A stretch of 64,000 bases of DNA, from contig NZMW01000010.1 in NCBI GenBank assembly GCA_002694685.1, forward strand, positions 1 through 64,000, given 5' to 3'. Source of the DNA: Balneola sp. GTDB lineage: Bacteria > Bacteroidota > Rhodothermia > Balneolales > Balneolaceae. The translations under genes were made by a program, and so were the position numbers. Under the pieces are notes generated by a model. The model was not told the DNA's origin and did not search any database. It was given only the letters and a program-made list of their open reading frames with translations. Below, in pieces: positions 1 through 8,357 of this stretch (the first letter of the stretch is position 1; each line of letters opens with the position of its first letter).

Positions 1-556
1 GTCCCCGGTGGGCGACCAGGCCAAATGGGTTACCCGCATAACATGCGCCTTCAGGACCAGGGGCTCGGACTCCCCCTCCGGGTTCCAGATGCGCGCGGTT
101 CCATCCCAGGAAGCGGTGGCCAGGCGGTCCCCGGTGGGCGACCAGGCCAGGTTGGTTATCGACATTTTATGTCCCTCCAATATGAGAGTCTCGGACTGCC
201 TGTCCGGGTACCAAATGCGTGCTGTGCCATCATCGGAAGCGGTAGCCAGGCGGTCCCCGGTGGGCGACCAGGCCAGGTGGTCTACCGAGCTCTTGTGTCC
301 TTTCAGGATAATGGGCTCAGCCTTGCCGGTGGTGGCCCAAATGCGCGCGGTGCCATCGCCCGAAGCTGTGGCCAGACGGCTGCCGGAGGGAGACCATGCC
401 AAATGTGTTACCAAGCTCTTATGGCCTTTCAGGATAATGGGCTCGGCCTGCCCGTCCGGGTCCCAGATGCGTGCGGTGCAATCCCAGGAAGCGGTAGCCA
501 AGCGGTAGCCGGAGGGCGACCACGCTAGATGGGTTATAATTCTCTCGTGGCCTCTA
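1..556 (-). repeat. Tandem 126-bp WD40-coding repeats
   Basis: The motif read on the plus strand as ggcgacca (ggagacca in one unit) recurs in phase at 1, 127, 253, 379 and 505, an exact 126-bp (42-codon) period with no indels. Units differ mainly in the segment encoding variable blade-surface residues, while the SPTGDRLATAS and GTARIW stretches are nearly constant. The array continues off the left edge, so the total number of blades is unknown. Confidence 0.9.
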
Positions 557-2958
557 AAGGTCCTATTATTAATGTTAAAAATATCATGAGAGGGAATAAG
601 TTCCTTTACCCATGGCTTAGAGGAGTTTTTAGCTTTAAAATGAGATTTCCATGACTCCAATAGGGAGTGTGCCTGCTGTCCTTCACGTTTCCATGGAGGT
701 TGATAATCCTCAGGTGCAGCATTAGTAATTCCTGAATATATCGCCGTCTCCGGCGCATCATACCACCAGCCCCGGTTCCAGCAGACCTGAAATAGCAAGT
801 CGGGATGGCGCATGATGAACTGAATCTCACTATTTATCGCACGGCTAAGCACAGATAAAACCGTTTTCTTGTTATTTCTATCTTCCCGGTATTGCCTTGC
901 AGCCTGTTTGAAGTCTTCGGCCAACTCCTGGACCATATTCGAGCGCGCTTTGAGATCCACATACTCAAAGTTTGTAAGCAGCTCATACAATTCATCCCAA
1001 CGGCCGGCCTGCTGAAGATGGGTCGGCAGATATTTGAGATCGTAACTGTCGAGGTTTTCTTTTTCGGTATCCCATGATCGCAAACCGCCATCAGCCATGC
1101 GATGATGCCCTCTAATGGGACTCACACCAAATTTTATCTCATTATAGGTTTTGTTAGAATCTCCTGCTAACCATTCTGCTACGCTTAAATGATAGGGGCG
1201 ATATTGACCATCAGCATTGGGAAACATAGCAGATAACTTGTGAAGCCTGCGATTTAGTTCAAATTCCGGGTCAATTGGATCCAGACCCACTTTTTCTAAC
1301 ATATCACTTGCCGAAAGGGCGGCTACCATTCTTTGACCTGAAACCGGTTCCTGGGCCGCCACGATAATTTCCAATAGAGGTCGGACTTCTTTTTCATATG
1401 CTTCAAGATCTGAGAAGTGACGCTCAAAAAAGGCCTGGTATAACCCGGTCAGCCCAACCGGGAACTGGTCCGGCTGGGAGGGGTCCAGCGTTCCTTTTTC
1501 AATAGCCTCTATCGCTTTTTCAGCATACAGGAAGTTTCCGCCTGCTTTTTCTTCCAACCATTCTTTGACGGTTTGTCTGTCGGTGCCGGTTTGCTCAAGT
1601 ACCTTTTGTATCGACCCACCCTCTAACTTGTACTCTATATACTGCTGAATGTCATCCCGGTTATTCTCGGAAGAGGCATCAATGTTGATCCTGTGGGTAC
1701 GACCGGTGAAGTAACGCATCACACCAGCTACCGGCCGGCTGGCCAAAAGCAACCGCAGATCCTTGGCCAATGTCAGCTCGCGGAGAAAACTCCCCAACAA
1801 CTTGGGAATTGTCTGATCGGATGGTGACTGCAAGGCCTCATCCAGCCCATCTACAAGCAGAAGCGCGGGTGTATTATTCTCGTCAATGGTTACAGAAGTA
1901 AGTGGATTGATGATCAGGTTTTTAAAGAGCGCATCGGGCTTTTCATTAAACAAATCTGGATCATGTAGTACTCCCTCCAGTGCCTCGGCATAATCTGGTA
2001 ACTGAGTGGCCAGCTGGGCAGCCAGGGATTTAATAAACCGTTCCGGATCTGTGGTTTGAGAGTCGACTGAACGGCAAAAGTGAATGGCTGCCACATTGGA
2101 CAGTTTGTGAGCTAAATGGGCCAATGCCGCCGATTTACCGGCTCCCGGATCACCCGTTATCAGACATACGGCATCGCCATCTTTATCGCCCAACCATTGG
2201 TCAATTTCATCTACCAGCCACTTGCGGCCGGTAAAATCATGCTGCAGGGCGGCCAGCTCGGGACCAAAGTCGATGGGATTCAATTGTCCCATTAATCCTG
2301 CAAGAGCCCCTTCTACGGATAAGCGCCCGCCTGACGCAAGGGCTTGCCGCAGCTTGGATAATCGTTCCTCTAAATTATTGAGCTGATCTACGTTTTTCAG
2401 ATCAATCCAGTCCAGCCGAAAGATGCTCAAAGGCGGGGTACAAGGCTTATACATCACCGGAATAATCGGGATTCCGCGAAAACGCGCAAAACTGATCTCA
2501 TCCAGGCAAACCCCTTCCGGCCGCCGTACCGCGTGTGGAGACAGTACGGTGATGACCCTATCGGCACCTTTTATTGCTTGTTCAATCTGTTCTTCCCAAG
2601 ATCGTCCGCCTTTCATCTCGGCTTCATCGATCCACACCGTGTGGCCCTCATTTTCGAGCGTTTGCTTTAGTGTACGTGCAATATCCGAGGCGTCTTTTCG
2701 ACCATAGCTGAGGAAAATTTTGAGTTGAGGTATTTCTTTCGGTTCGTTGACAGTTTCCTTGCCTGCATAAACAAGGCCATAACCTGAGTCGTGCTCTTTT
2801 GCCAGGTTGTTGACGATGAGATTTTGTCGTATAGCCTCAGCCACGGACTCATCATCGTCACACATGGAAAGAAGATCCGAATTTGTGATTATGCCTTCCG
2901 CTTGAAGGTGCTCAAGTGCTTTTTGGTAACTTGCTTTAAAATATTTTTTATCAGGCAT
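1..2958 (-). CDS. TIR domain / STAND NTPase / WD40-repeat protein, 3' end cut by window edge
   Basis: The frame from ATG at 2958 stays open to base 1, giving 986 codons with no stop, so the C-terminus lies outside the window. A TIR-like fold spans about residues 78-205 (LKIFLSYGRKDASD start, VWIDEAEM, then CLDEIS with Glu154 as the candidate catalytic acid). A P-loop, GDPGAGKS, sits at 269-276 and a Walker B-like LLLVDGLDEA near 365-375. From about residue 800 come WD40 repeats (HLAWSPTGDRLATAS..GTARIW). In this family the WD40 end senses, the NTPase oligomerises and the TIR domain acts, often by NAD+ cleavage. An immune role is inferred from this architecture and from the DUF4231 neighbour. 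The start is supported by a weak AGAAG upstream. Confidence 0.85.
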   Translation of the reverse strand, partial: MPDKKYFKASYQKALEHLQAEGIITNSDLLSMCDDDESVAEAIRQNLIVNNLAKEHDSGYGLVYAGKETVNEPKEIPQLKIFLSYGRKDASDIARTLKQTLENEGHTVWIDEAEMKGGRSWEEQIEQAIKGADRVITVLSPHAVRRPEGVCLDEISFARFRGIPIIPVMYKPCTPPLSIFRLDWIDLKNVDQLNNLEERLSKLRQALASGGRLSVEGALAGLMGQLNPIDFGPELAALQHDFTGRKWLVDEIDQWLGDKDGDAVCLITGDPGAGKSAALAHLAHKLSNVAAIHFCRSVDSQTTDPERFIKSLAAQLATQLPDYAEALEGVLHDPDLFNEKPDALFKNLIINPLTSVTIDENNTPALLLVDGLDEALQSPSDQTIPKLLGSFLRELTLAKDLRLLLASRPVAGVMRYFTGRTHRINIDASSENNRDDIQQYIEYKLEGGSIQKVLEQTGTDRQTVKEWLEEKAGGNFLYAEKAIEAIEKGTLDPSQPDQFPVGLTGLYQAFFERHFSDLEAYEKEVRPLLEIIVAAQEPVSGQRMVAALSASDMLEKVGLDPIDPEFELNRRLHKLSAMFPNADGQYRPYHLSVAEWLAGDSNKTYNEIKFGVSPIRGHHRMADGGLRSWDTEKENLDSYDLKYLPTHLQQAGRWDELYELLTNFEYVDLKARSNMVQELAEDFKQAARQYREDRNNKKTVLSVLSRAINSEIQFIMRHPDLLFQVCWNRGWWYDAPETAIYSGITNAAPEDYQPPWKREGQQAHSLLESWKSHFKAKNSSKPWVKELIPSHDIFNINNRTFRGHERIITHLAWSPSGYRLATASWDCTARIWDPDGQAEPIILKGHKSLVTHLAWSPSGSRLATASGDGTARIWATTGKAEPIILKGHKSSVDHLAWSPTGDRLATASDDGTARIWYPDRQSETLILEGHKMSITNLAWSPTGDRLATASWDGTARIWNPEGESEPLVLKAHVMRVTHLAWSPTGD

Positions 2959-3290
2959 AATTACTTCTGTCTTATATAATTAGAATCTTGATTCTTTTTC
3001 AGACTGCAGTCCAGTAATTTCATGATTAAAATTTTGAACTTGGAATCAGCATGTTCAGCGTTCACCTACTTACAATGTCCTGGAGAAACTTTTATAAAAG
3101 ATGATCGTGCGCAGCTTGCTTATCCCGAAGAAGAAAATGAATACATATACATCAGCTTTTTAAATCGGCATAATATTCATTAGCGAATTTTTATATCTAT
3201 ATTCAAGGAATTAAATGAATTAAACCGATTAATGAAAACGATTGACTGGAAATACACTCCAGCTTTTTTCAAGATATAGATTGTCAGCAT
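2959..3290. other. Intergenic region between the TIR-STAND gene and the DUF4231 gene
   Basis: This 332-bp divergent gap should hold both promoters. It contains one short plus-strand open frame (3022-3183, 53 codons) with no recognisable domain or ribosome binding site. A small stem (CTGGA..TCCAG followed by CTTTTTT, about 3244-3273) may be a weak plus-strand terminator. I see no repeat or RNA gene in it. Confidence 0.5.
3022..3183 (+). CDS. Possible small ORF, 53 aa, unrecognised
   Basis: ATG at 3022 opens a 53-codon frame ending in TAG at 3181-3183, encoding an acidic peptide rich in Glu, Asp and Tyr. There is no clear Shine-Dalgarno sequence, signal peptide or family motif. It sits between two genes that look immune-related and is followed by a weak terminator-like stem. 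It could be a remnant or chance. Confidence 0.2.
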   Translation: MIKILNLESACSAFTYLQCPGETFIKDDRAQLAYPEEENEYIYISFLNRHNIH

Positions 3291-3704
3291 ATGAACCCTG
3301 ATACCTACCTAAAAGACAGACTGGAAGATCAAATCAACTGGTATAGCCGGAAAGCGAGTAGTAATAAAAGCGCCTATCTTCGTATTACTACGGCTACCTT
3401 GATTTTTGCAGTTTCTATACCCTTGTTTGCAATCTACCTGCTAGCATCTGAAAATCCCCTGTTTCAAAATAGCTTTTGTTTAGCATACTTTGGTTTTGCC
3501 GGGTTAGCGATAACCGTTCTGTCAGTTTTGAACCATATTTACAATTACCAGGATCGGTGGAGCCATTACCGCACGGTTGGGGAATTGCTAAAAAAAGAGC
3601 GTAACTTATACCAAATGAAGTCCGGTCCTTATAAAGATCAAGATGAGCCTTTTGACCTATTAGTGGAGCGTGTTGAGAAGACCATCAGCCCAAGAAATTC
3701 TTAG
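3291..3704 (+). CDS. DUF4231 (SLATT-like) two-helix membrane protein
   Basis: The 137-aa protein has an N-terminal helix (residues 5-27, DQINWYSRKASSNK) and two transmembrane segments (about 28-52 and 62-84). A cytoplasmic coiled tail (RTVGELLKKERNLYQMKSGPY) follows. This layout, including the YxxKAxxNK entry to the first membrane helix, matches DUF4231 proteins, which are SLATT-like putative pore-forming effectors in bacterial conflict systems. Family membership is seen; an effector role is inferred from the neighbouring TIR-STAND gene. The two genes are divergent, so they are not one transcript. It ends before the tRNA-Arg scar at 3838. Confidence 0.75.
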   Translation: MNPDTYLKDRLEDQINWYSRKASSNKSAYLRITTATLIFAVSIPLFAIYLLASENPLFQNSFCLAYFGFAGLAITVLSVLNHIYNYQDRWSHYRTVGELLKKERNLYQMKSGPYKDQDEPFDLLVERVEKTISPRNS

Positions 3705-3771
3705 ATATTGTACTCCACGAGTTAGTAAAATGAGCTGAAATGGATGAAAGGAATTCATATAATTAAATATT

Positions 3772-3793
3772 AAGGGTACATAAAAGGGTACAT
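3772..3793 (+). other. Tandem GGGTACAT motifs, candidate integrase arm-type sites
   Basis: AAGGGTACAT occurs twice, starting at 3772 and 3784, 12 bp apart and in the same orientation, 50-60 bp upstream of the tRNA-Arg fragment. Short direct repeats in this position relative to a tRNA 3' end are what tyrosine-integrase arm sites look like. No integrase is present in the window, so the assignment is inference. Confidence 0.35.
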
Positions 3794-3837
3794 GAAACTC
3801 TAAAAAAGCCCCACACAGCCTTTAATGTGAACAAATT

Positions 3838-3888
3838 TATTGACTTCGGATCAGAAGGCTGAGGGTTCGAATCCTTCCGGGCGTACAT
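3838..3888 (+). pseudogene. 3' half of a tRNA-Arg gene (anticodon TCG), attachment-site scar
   Basis: TGA-CTTCGGA-TCA forms an anticodon stem-loop with anticodon TCG. It is followed by a variable region, a T arm (GAGGG TTCGAAT CCTTC) and the 3' acceptor strand CGGGCGTA. No D arm or 5' acceptor strand (expected near GCGCCCG) lies upstream, and the lower anticodon stem is mismatched (A-A), so this cannot be a working tRNA. A displaced 3' fragment is what site-specific integration into a tRNA gene leaves behind. Confidence 0.8.
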
Positions 3889-4000
3889 AGACGTACTAAC
3901 ACCAAGCCGTAAGATATTTACATATAATGTCTTATGGCTTTTGTGTTTTTATGAGTGGACAACATACGGCAAACATTTTCACTTAAATGTGTTCTATTGC
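3874..4000 (+). repeat. 127-bp direct repeat, copy A (tRNA-Arg 3' end plus terminator)
   Basis: This copy matches 12281-12407 over 127 bp without gaps and with five mismatches. It begins in the tRNA T-stem (CTTCCGGGCGTACA). It then holds a hairpin, AAGCCGTAAGA..TCTTATGGCTT followed by TTTTGTGTTTTT (about 3904-3950), that looks like the tRNA's own terminator, and about 50 bp more. The offset between copies is 8407 bp. Confidence 0.95.
3904..3950 (+). terminator. Rho-independent terminator in repeat copy A
   Basis: An 11-bp stem (AAGCCGTAAGA with TCTTATGGCTT, one G-U pair) is closed by an AT-rich loop and followed by TTTTGTGTTTTT. It sits directly downstream of the tRNA-Arg fragment and was probably the tRNA gene's terminator. 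The identical structure is in copy B at 12311-12357. Confidence 0.7.
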
Positions 4001-4232
4001 CTGCTTAGAGGTTTCCGACCTTAATTGTCACGATTACATCACCTACCACAAAAGGCAGTCCTTTAAAATCCGATTTTTTGAATGGGATATTGAAAGAGAA
4101 GAGTACTACTATTTTCCAATGCCTGATACTTTTGCAGGGAAGATTTATGAAGGGAATGCTGAGCTAGCTGATCCACCGAAGGATACCAGTATGATTGTGT
4201 ATGAGCTATTATTTGGTGGGAGGAAGGGATAA
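3987..4232 (+). CDS. Small ORF of 81 aa, possible gene remnant
   Basis: The frame starts inside direct repeat A and continues into unique DNA. Residues 18-78 are compositionally protein-like (FKIRFFEWDIEREEYYYFPMP, then a Pro/Asp-rich stretch). I recognise no family and see no ribosome binding site. It may be the 3' end of a gene whose start was replaced when the repeat was laid down. The rest of the gap up to 4369 shows nothing else. Confidence 0.25.
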   Translation: MCSIACLEVSDLNCHDYITYHKRQSFKIRFFEWDIEREEYYYFPMPDTFAGKIYEGNAELADPPKDTSMIVYELLFGGRKG

Positions 4233-4369
4233 ATAGAAAAGGCAAACCAATTACTAAGTTTCAAATGGAAAGGCTCTATAAGGCTGACATAGTCAATAAA
4301 TCCAACTACAATGACTGCCTTATTTAAAGACATCCAACTACAAATGCTTAGTAAAATTTTAAAATTGAC

Positions 4370-7300
4370 TTATTTTATCAGCATAAACTTCTTTGTGCTC
4401 AAAAACTTTCCTGCCTGAATGCGATAGATATAGACCCCACTGGATAGCCCGGAAGCATCAAAGCTAGCCGTATGCCAGCCAGCACTTTGCTTTCCGTGAA
4501 CCAAAGTGGCTACTTTTTGGCCCAGCATATTAAATATAGCCAACTCCACCTCTCCTGCTTGTGGCAGACCATATCGAATCTGTGTAGTTGGGTTGAAAGG
4601 GTTCGGGTAATTTTGTTGAAGTGTGTATTCCACAGGCGCACCCTCTAGCTCGTTAGATACGGCCAATGCAGTAGTAAAAGAAAACACTTCAGACCAATCG
4701 GATAATCCCCCAGAATTTTCTGCTTGTACTCTCCAGGAATAGGTAAAATCCTCTTTGAGTTCATTCTCTAAAGCTATTGTTGTATCTGGTTCTGATATTG
4801 TTGAGTCTATTAAAACAGGATCAAAACTGTCATTTCCCGATAACTGGAATTTATATGTTTCAGCACGTTTGGAAGGTTTCCATACAAAATTCGGAGTTCT
4901 CTCTATTTCAGTTGATTCATTGGTTGGTTCAAGTAAAACAACTGCTTCTGGAGACTGTTGAATGGTTTTAAAATTCCAAACTTCGGACCAATCACTTCCA
5001 CCTCCGTCATTTATAGCTTTGACTTTCCAGTAATATGTAGAATCATAAGATAGCGCATTTAGTGTAAGCGAAGTGTCAGCTAGGGTAGTGTCAATAATAG
5101 TCGATTCAAAATTGTCACTATTAGATAATTGAACATTATATGATGTAGCTAAATTAGTATCTGACCATCTTAATTTTGCTGATGTAGTTATTAAAGAACT
5201 ATCTGGTTTTGGACTAATTAAATTTACAGGATCAGGTAATTTGACTATATTTATTTGAAGGCTGTCAGTATGTAATTTTATTGAATTTCCTTCTGCATCA
5301 TTAGCGGTTATATCAAAAAGAGAAAAGTTAACTTGCCCTGTTTTGTCACTGATAAATTGTGCTCTGGCAATTTTTCCTGTACCGCTAATACCTTCTCCGT
5401 CTGTTAAGGATATAGCCAAATCAACTGTTTGGCTATCTATCACTGAGTAAAATTCCAACACTTCTCCACTGAAAAAATCACCAATTTGAGCACTTTTGTC
5501 AACGTATTTAGTGAAAGATGAACTGGTATGAAATTTTGCAGACAGACCAAAAAGGTTGGAAACTTCTACTGAGTCATCTATGACTATGTCTACCCAATAA
5601 GGCTGACCCAACGCATATGAATTTTTTGCGGATGAAGGCTTTAAAACTGGAATGCCTGGTTCCTCCTCAGTTTTAAAAGACCACCTCTCACTCCAATCAC
5701 TTTCTCCATAATCATTAATGGCTTTTACCTGCCAATAATAATCTGTTTTGTAACCCAAACTATCTAATGGGACAAAAATATTATCTGCTAATAAGGTGTC
5801 AACGATGAGTTGGTTAAAATCTTCGTCAAGGCTTAATTGAAATCTGTAGTTCTTATCTAAATCACCAGCTTCCCAATCAAATTGAGCATCAACTGCAACA
5901 TCTTGAATATTATTTTGCGGCGATATAAGTGAAACCTCTGAAGGTGGTTGCCTTAGTTCTTCTAGGCCATCCCAAATAGCAAATCTGCTGGCGGGTTTAT
6001 TCCCAGCAATAGTAAACAAACCACCAACAAATAATCTGTTTTCAACAATTTCCATGCTCTGGACATCTAGTGAGCCACCTCGAACACCGCTGCCTAAATT
6101 ACTCCATAAATCAGAATTTACATTATACCGGGCGATATAATTGGCTGGCTTTCCACCTGCATAAGCAAAATAACCACCCACAAAAACATGATCATCAACT
6201 AACTTAATATCCCAGACTTGAGCATCTGCAGTACCTCCTGCGAATGGACCGCCCCCCAAGCCAGAACCCAAAGATGTCCATTTTTCAGTGTCAATATCAT
6301 ATTGGGCAATACTATTTGCTTCTATTCCACCAGCTGCGGAAAATTGTCCTGCCACAAATAGTTTATTCCCAGTACCATCTATTGCAAAAGCATTTCCTGG
6401 TATTCCACTCCCTAAATAAAACTTCTCTTCATTCAATAAGTCGAATCCAAAAATCCCTTGGTCATTGCCAAAATTCCAGCCCCCAAAATAAATTTTACCA
6501 TCCTTCAAATATGAGTCTGTAATACCTAAATTACCTTCATTTGGTATGTTGTAAACTTTATCAATCTGTAGGTTATCCAGATTGTATTCTACAAGTTCTA
6601 AAGAGTTTTGCCAACTATTATTATGAGATGCATAAATTGATGACTCAGTAATTTTTAAATTAATAATAGGTCTATCGCTATAAAGAGATATCTGTTCCCA
6701 TATATTGTTTTTCAGGTCATACATCAAAAACCGTTTCTTATCTATGTCATCTTCTACGGCAACGACTCCTGCAACAAATAATGAGTCACTTATTAATCCC
6801 AATTCAAACACTCTAGGGGGTTCCCAAATATCTGTATTGGTTAGAATAGTATTTAGAGGACCCCAGCTTTCATCATGCAGAGAAAATTTAGCAATTGGGC
6901 CTGTTGCCCCCCCACCAACTGAGGTAAATTCACCACTTACTATCACAAATTGATCATTGGTTACAATATGTTCAATATGACCGTTAAAACCTTTTGCACT
7001 ACTTACTTTTTGCCAGCCACTGTCAAAACGGTAATGCAATAAACCTTTTGCAGGAGGGGTACCAGGAGAATTTAAAGCGTTTGCGACAAATAAATCATTT
7101 TCCGTCGCCACAATATCAAGAACAGAACCCCACCGTGAAACACCTTCTAATCTTGAAAATTCATCTGTTTCTAGATTATAAATACCAACTCTATCGTGAA
7201 ACTCGTAGTCATAAACACCAAAATTTCCCCCAAAGTATAGCATATTATCTGATACAGTCAGCTCCCATATACTATCATCTCCTATAGATGTAGTCCCAAA

Positions 7301-8344
7301 ATCACCCAGTCGAAGTGCCGCCCAAGACTTTTGGATAGGATCGTAAACAGCTATATGATCTGGTTCATCTGAACCTGAAATAGAAAGCTGGTTTCCAGCT
7401 ACAATCAGCTTTCCATTATATTTTTCTAGAGATACAACATTACCAGTAATATTTTCAGAAATTGCATTCCATTCTTTTTCTACAAGTGAATATTGAGCGA
7501 GTTTTTCAGCCCCTGATTCTCCGGCATTAATAAAATTTCCTCCCACATATAGAGTGTCATTTATAACCTCTGAATCCCATATAACACCATATCCTCCTTC
7601 TAAACCATTACCTAAAGTTGACCAAGTTTCTTGTTCTAAGTCATAAATCACAATATTACTTGCTGAAATAATAGAGTCATCAGTTTGTATTTCGGTGAAT
7701 TGTCCACCAATAATTAGTTGATTATTCCAAGTGTCAATGCTACGAACTATACCAACAGGATACCCTTTCAGAGGAAACCACTCAGATTTATTAAAATCAT
7801 AATATGCAATACTTGTTGCGTTCTTTTCACCAGCTCTATCAAAAGACCCAGCTACATATAATTTTTCGTTATAAATAAGCATGTCATCGATAGAACCATA
7901 GTTACCATTAGTTCTCCATATTCCTTCTCCTAATGCTTCCCATGTTTTGTCAGTTTTATTGAATCGGACTATGGAGTTAGCTTCTATGGTATCAGCATAA
8001 AAGAAACTACCTCCTACATAAATGTCATCACCGTAAGCCTCCAATGCCCTAACATTACCATCCACACCTGGAGCATAACTTTCGCTAATCCAATGTTCAT
8101 CACCAGATGCACTGAAGGGATGTTGAATATTTTTAGTTAGAAAATTTGCGTTATTTGCAGAGCTTTTTTTCTCGGTTATGCATTTTTTAGGTAAAATAAT
8201 GTCAGGTTTCTTTTCTGAAAGTTCCTTCAAAAACTCACACTCCGATATATCCTGATCTGGGAATACCATTTCCTGACCAAATAGAGGAATATTAATTGCT
8301 AAGAGTAGAACAAATTGTAGACCTAAAAGCTTATTTACGAACAT
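4370..8344 (-). CDS. Secreted beta-propeller / Fn3 / cohesin-like protein with T9SS sorting domain
   Basis: The protein is 1324 aa with a signal peptide (about 1-23). Residues 90-790 carry repeated blades of the pattern LYVGGxFxxAGxxxANxIAxYDxxxxxWxxLGxG, a Kelch/galactose-oxidase-like propeller. Three Fn3-like domains follow (about 795-885, 1020-1115, 1118-1210; each has [20 protein letters not shown] strands). A cohesin-like domain (about 895-1010) lies between the first and second. The tail (1239-1324) is a type A T9SS sorting domain starting [11 protein letters not shown] and ending in KKFMLIK. It should be exported and attached to the cell surface or released. It is the last gene of the operon, 13 bp after the protease. 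The ligand is unknown. Confidence 0.85.
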   Translation of the reverse strand: MFVNKLLGLQFVLLLAINIPLFGQEMVFPDQDISECEFLKELSEKKPDIILPKKCITEKKSSANNANFLTKNIQHPFSASGDEHWISESYAPGVDGNVRALEAYGDDIYVGGSFFYADTIEANSIVRFNKTDKTWEALGEGIWRTNGNYGSIDDMLIYNEKLYVAGSFDRAGEKNATSIAYYDFNKSEWFPLKGYPVGIVRSIDTWNNQLIIGGQFTEIQTDDSIISASNIVIYDLEQETWSTLGNGLEGGYGVIWDSEVINDTLYVGGNFINAGESGAEKLAQYSLVEKEWNAISENITGNVVSLEKYNGKLIVAGNQLSISGSDEPDHIAVYDPIQKSWAALRLGDFGTTSIGDDSIWELTVSDNMLYFGGNFGVYDYEFHDRVGIYNLETDEFSRLEGVSRWGSVLDIVATENDLFVANALNSPGTPPAKGLLHYRFDSGWQKVSSAKGFNGHIEHIVTNDQFVIVSGEFTSVGGGATGPIAKFSLHDESWGPLNTILTNTDIWEPPRVFELGLISDSLFVAGVVAVEDDIDKKRFLMYDLKNNIWEQISLYSDRPIINLKITESSIYASHNNSWQNSLELVEYNLDNLQIDKVYNIPNEGNLGITDSYLKDGKIYFGGWNFGNDQGIFGFDLLNEEKFYLGSGIPGNAFAIDGTGNKLFVAGQFSAAGGIEANSIAQYDIDTEKWTSLGSGLGGGPFAGGTADAQVWDIKLVDDHVFVGGYFAYAGGKPANYIARYNVNSDLWSNLGSGVRGGSLDVQSMEIVENRLFVGGLFTIAGNKPASRFAIWDGLEELRQPPSEVSLISPQNNIQDVAVDAQFDWEAGDLDKNYRFQLSLDEDFNQLIVDTLLADNIFVPLDSLGYKTDYYWQVKAINDYGESDWSERWSFKTEEEPGIPVLKPSSAKNSYALGQPYWVDIVIDDSVEVSNLFGLSAKFHTSSSFTKYVDKSAQIGDFFSGEVLEFYSVIDSQTVDLAISLTDGEGISGTGKIARAQFISDKTGQVNFSLFDITANDAEGNSIKLHTDSLQINIVKLPDPVNLISPKPDSSLITTSAKLRWSDTNLATSYNVQLSNSDNFESTIIDTTLADTSLTLNALSYDSTYYWKVKAINDGGGSDWSEVWNFKTIQQSPEAVVLLEPTNESTEIERTPNFVWKPSKRAETYKFQLSGNDSFDPVLIDSTISEPDTTIALENELKEDFTYSWRVQAENSGGLSDWSEVFSFTTALAVSNELEGAPVEYTLQQNYPNPFNPTTQIRYGLPQAGEVELAIFNMLGQKVATLVHGKQSAGWHTASFDASGLSSGVYIYRIQAGKFLSTKKFMLIK

Positions 8345-8357
8345 AATGATCTGTGTT

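Noticed and set aside
8-528. Plus-strand open frames of 166 and 167 aa
   Set aside because: They are antisense to the WD40 repeat array. The 126-bp period has no net frame effect, so stop-free antisense frames persist; they have no family features.
3838-3888. Functional tRNA-Arg
   Set aside because: Only the 3' half is present. There is no D arm or 5' acceptor strand, and the lower anticodon stem is mismatched.
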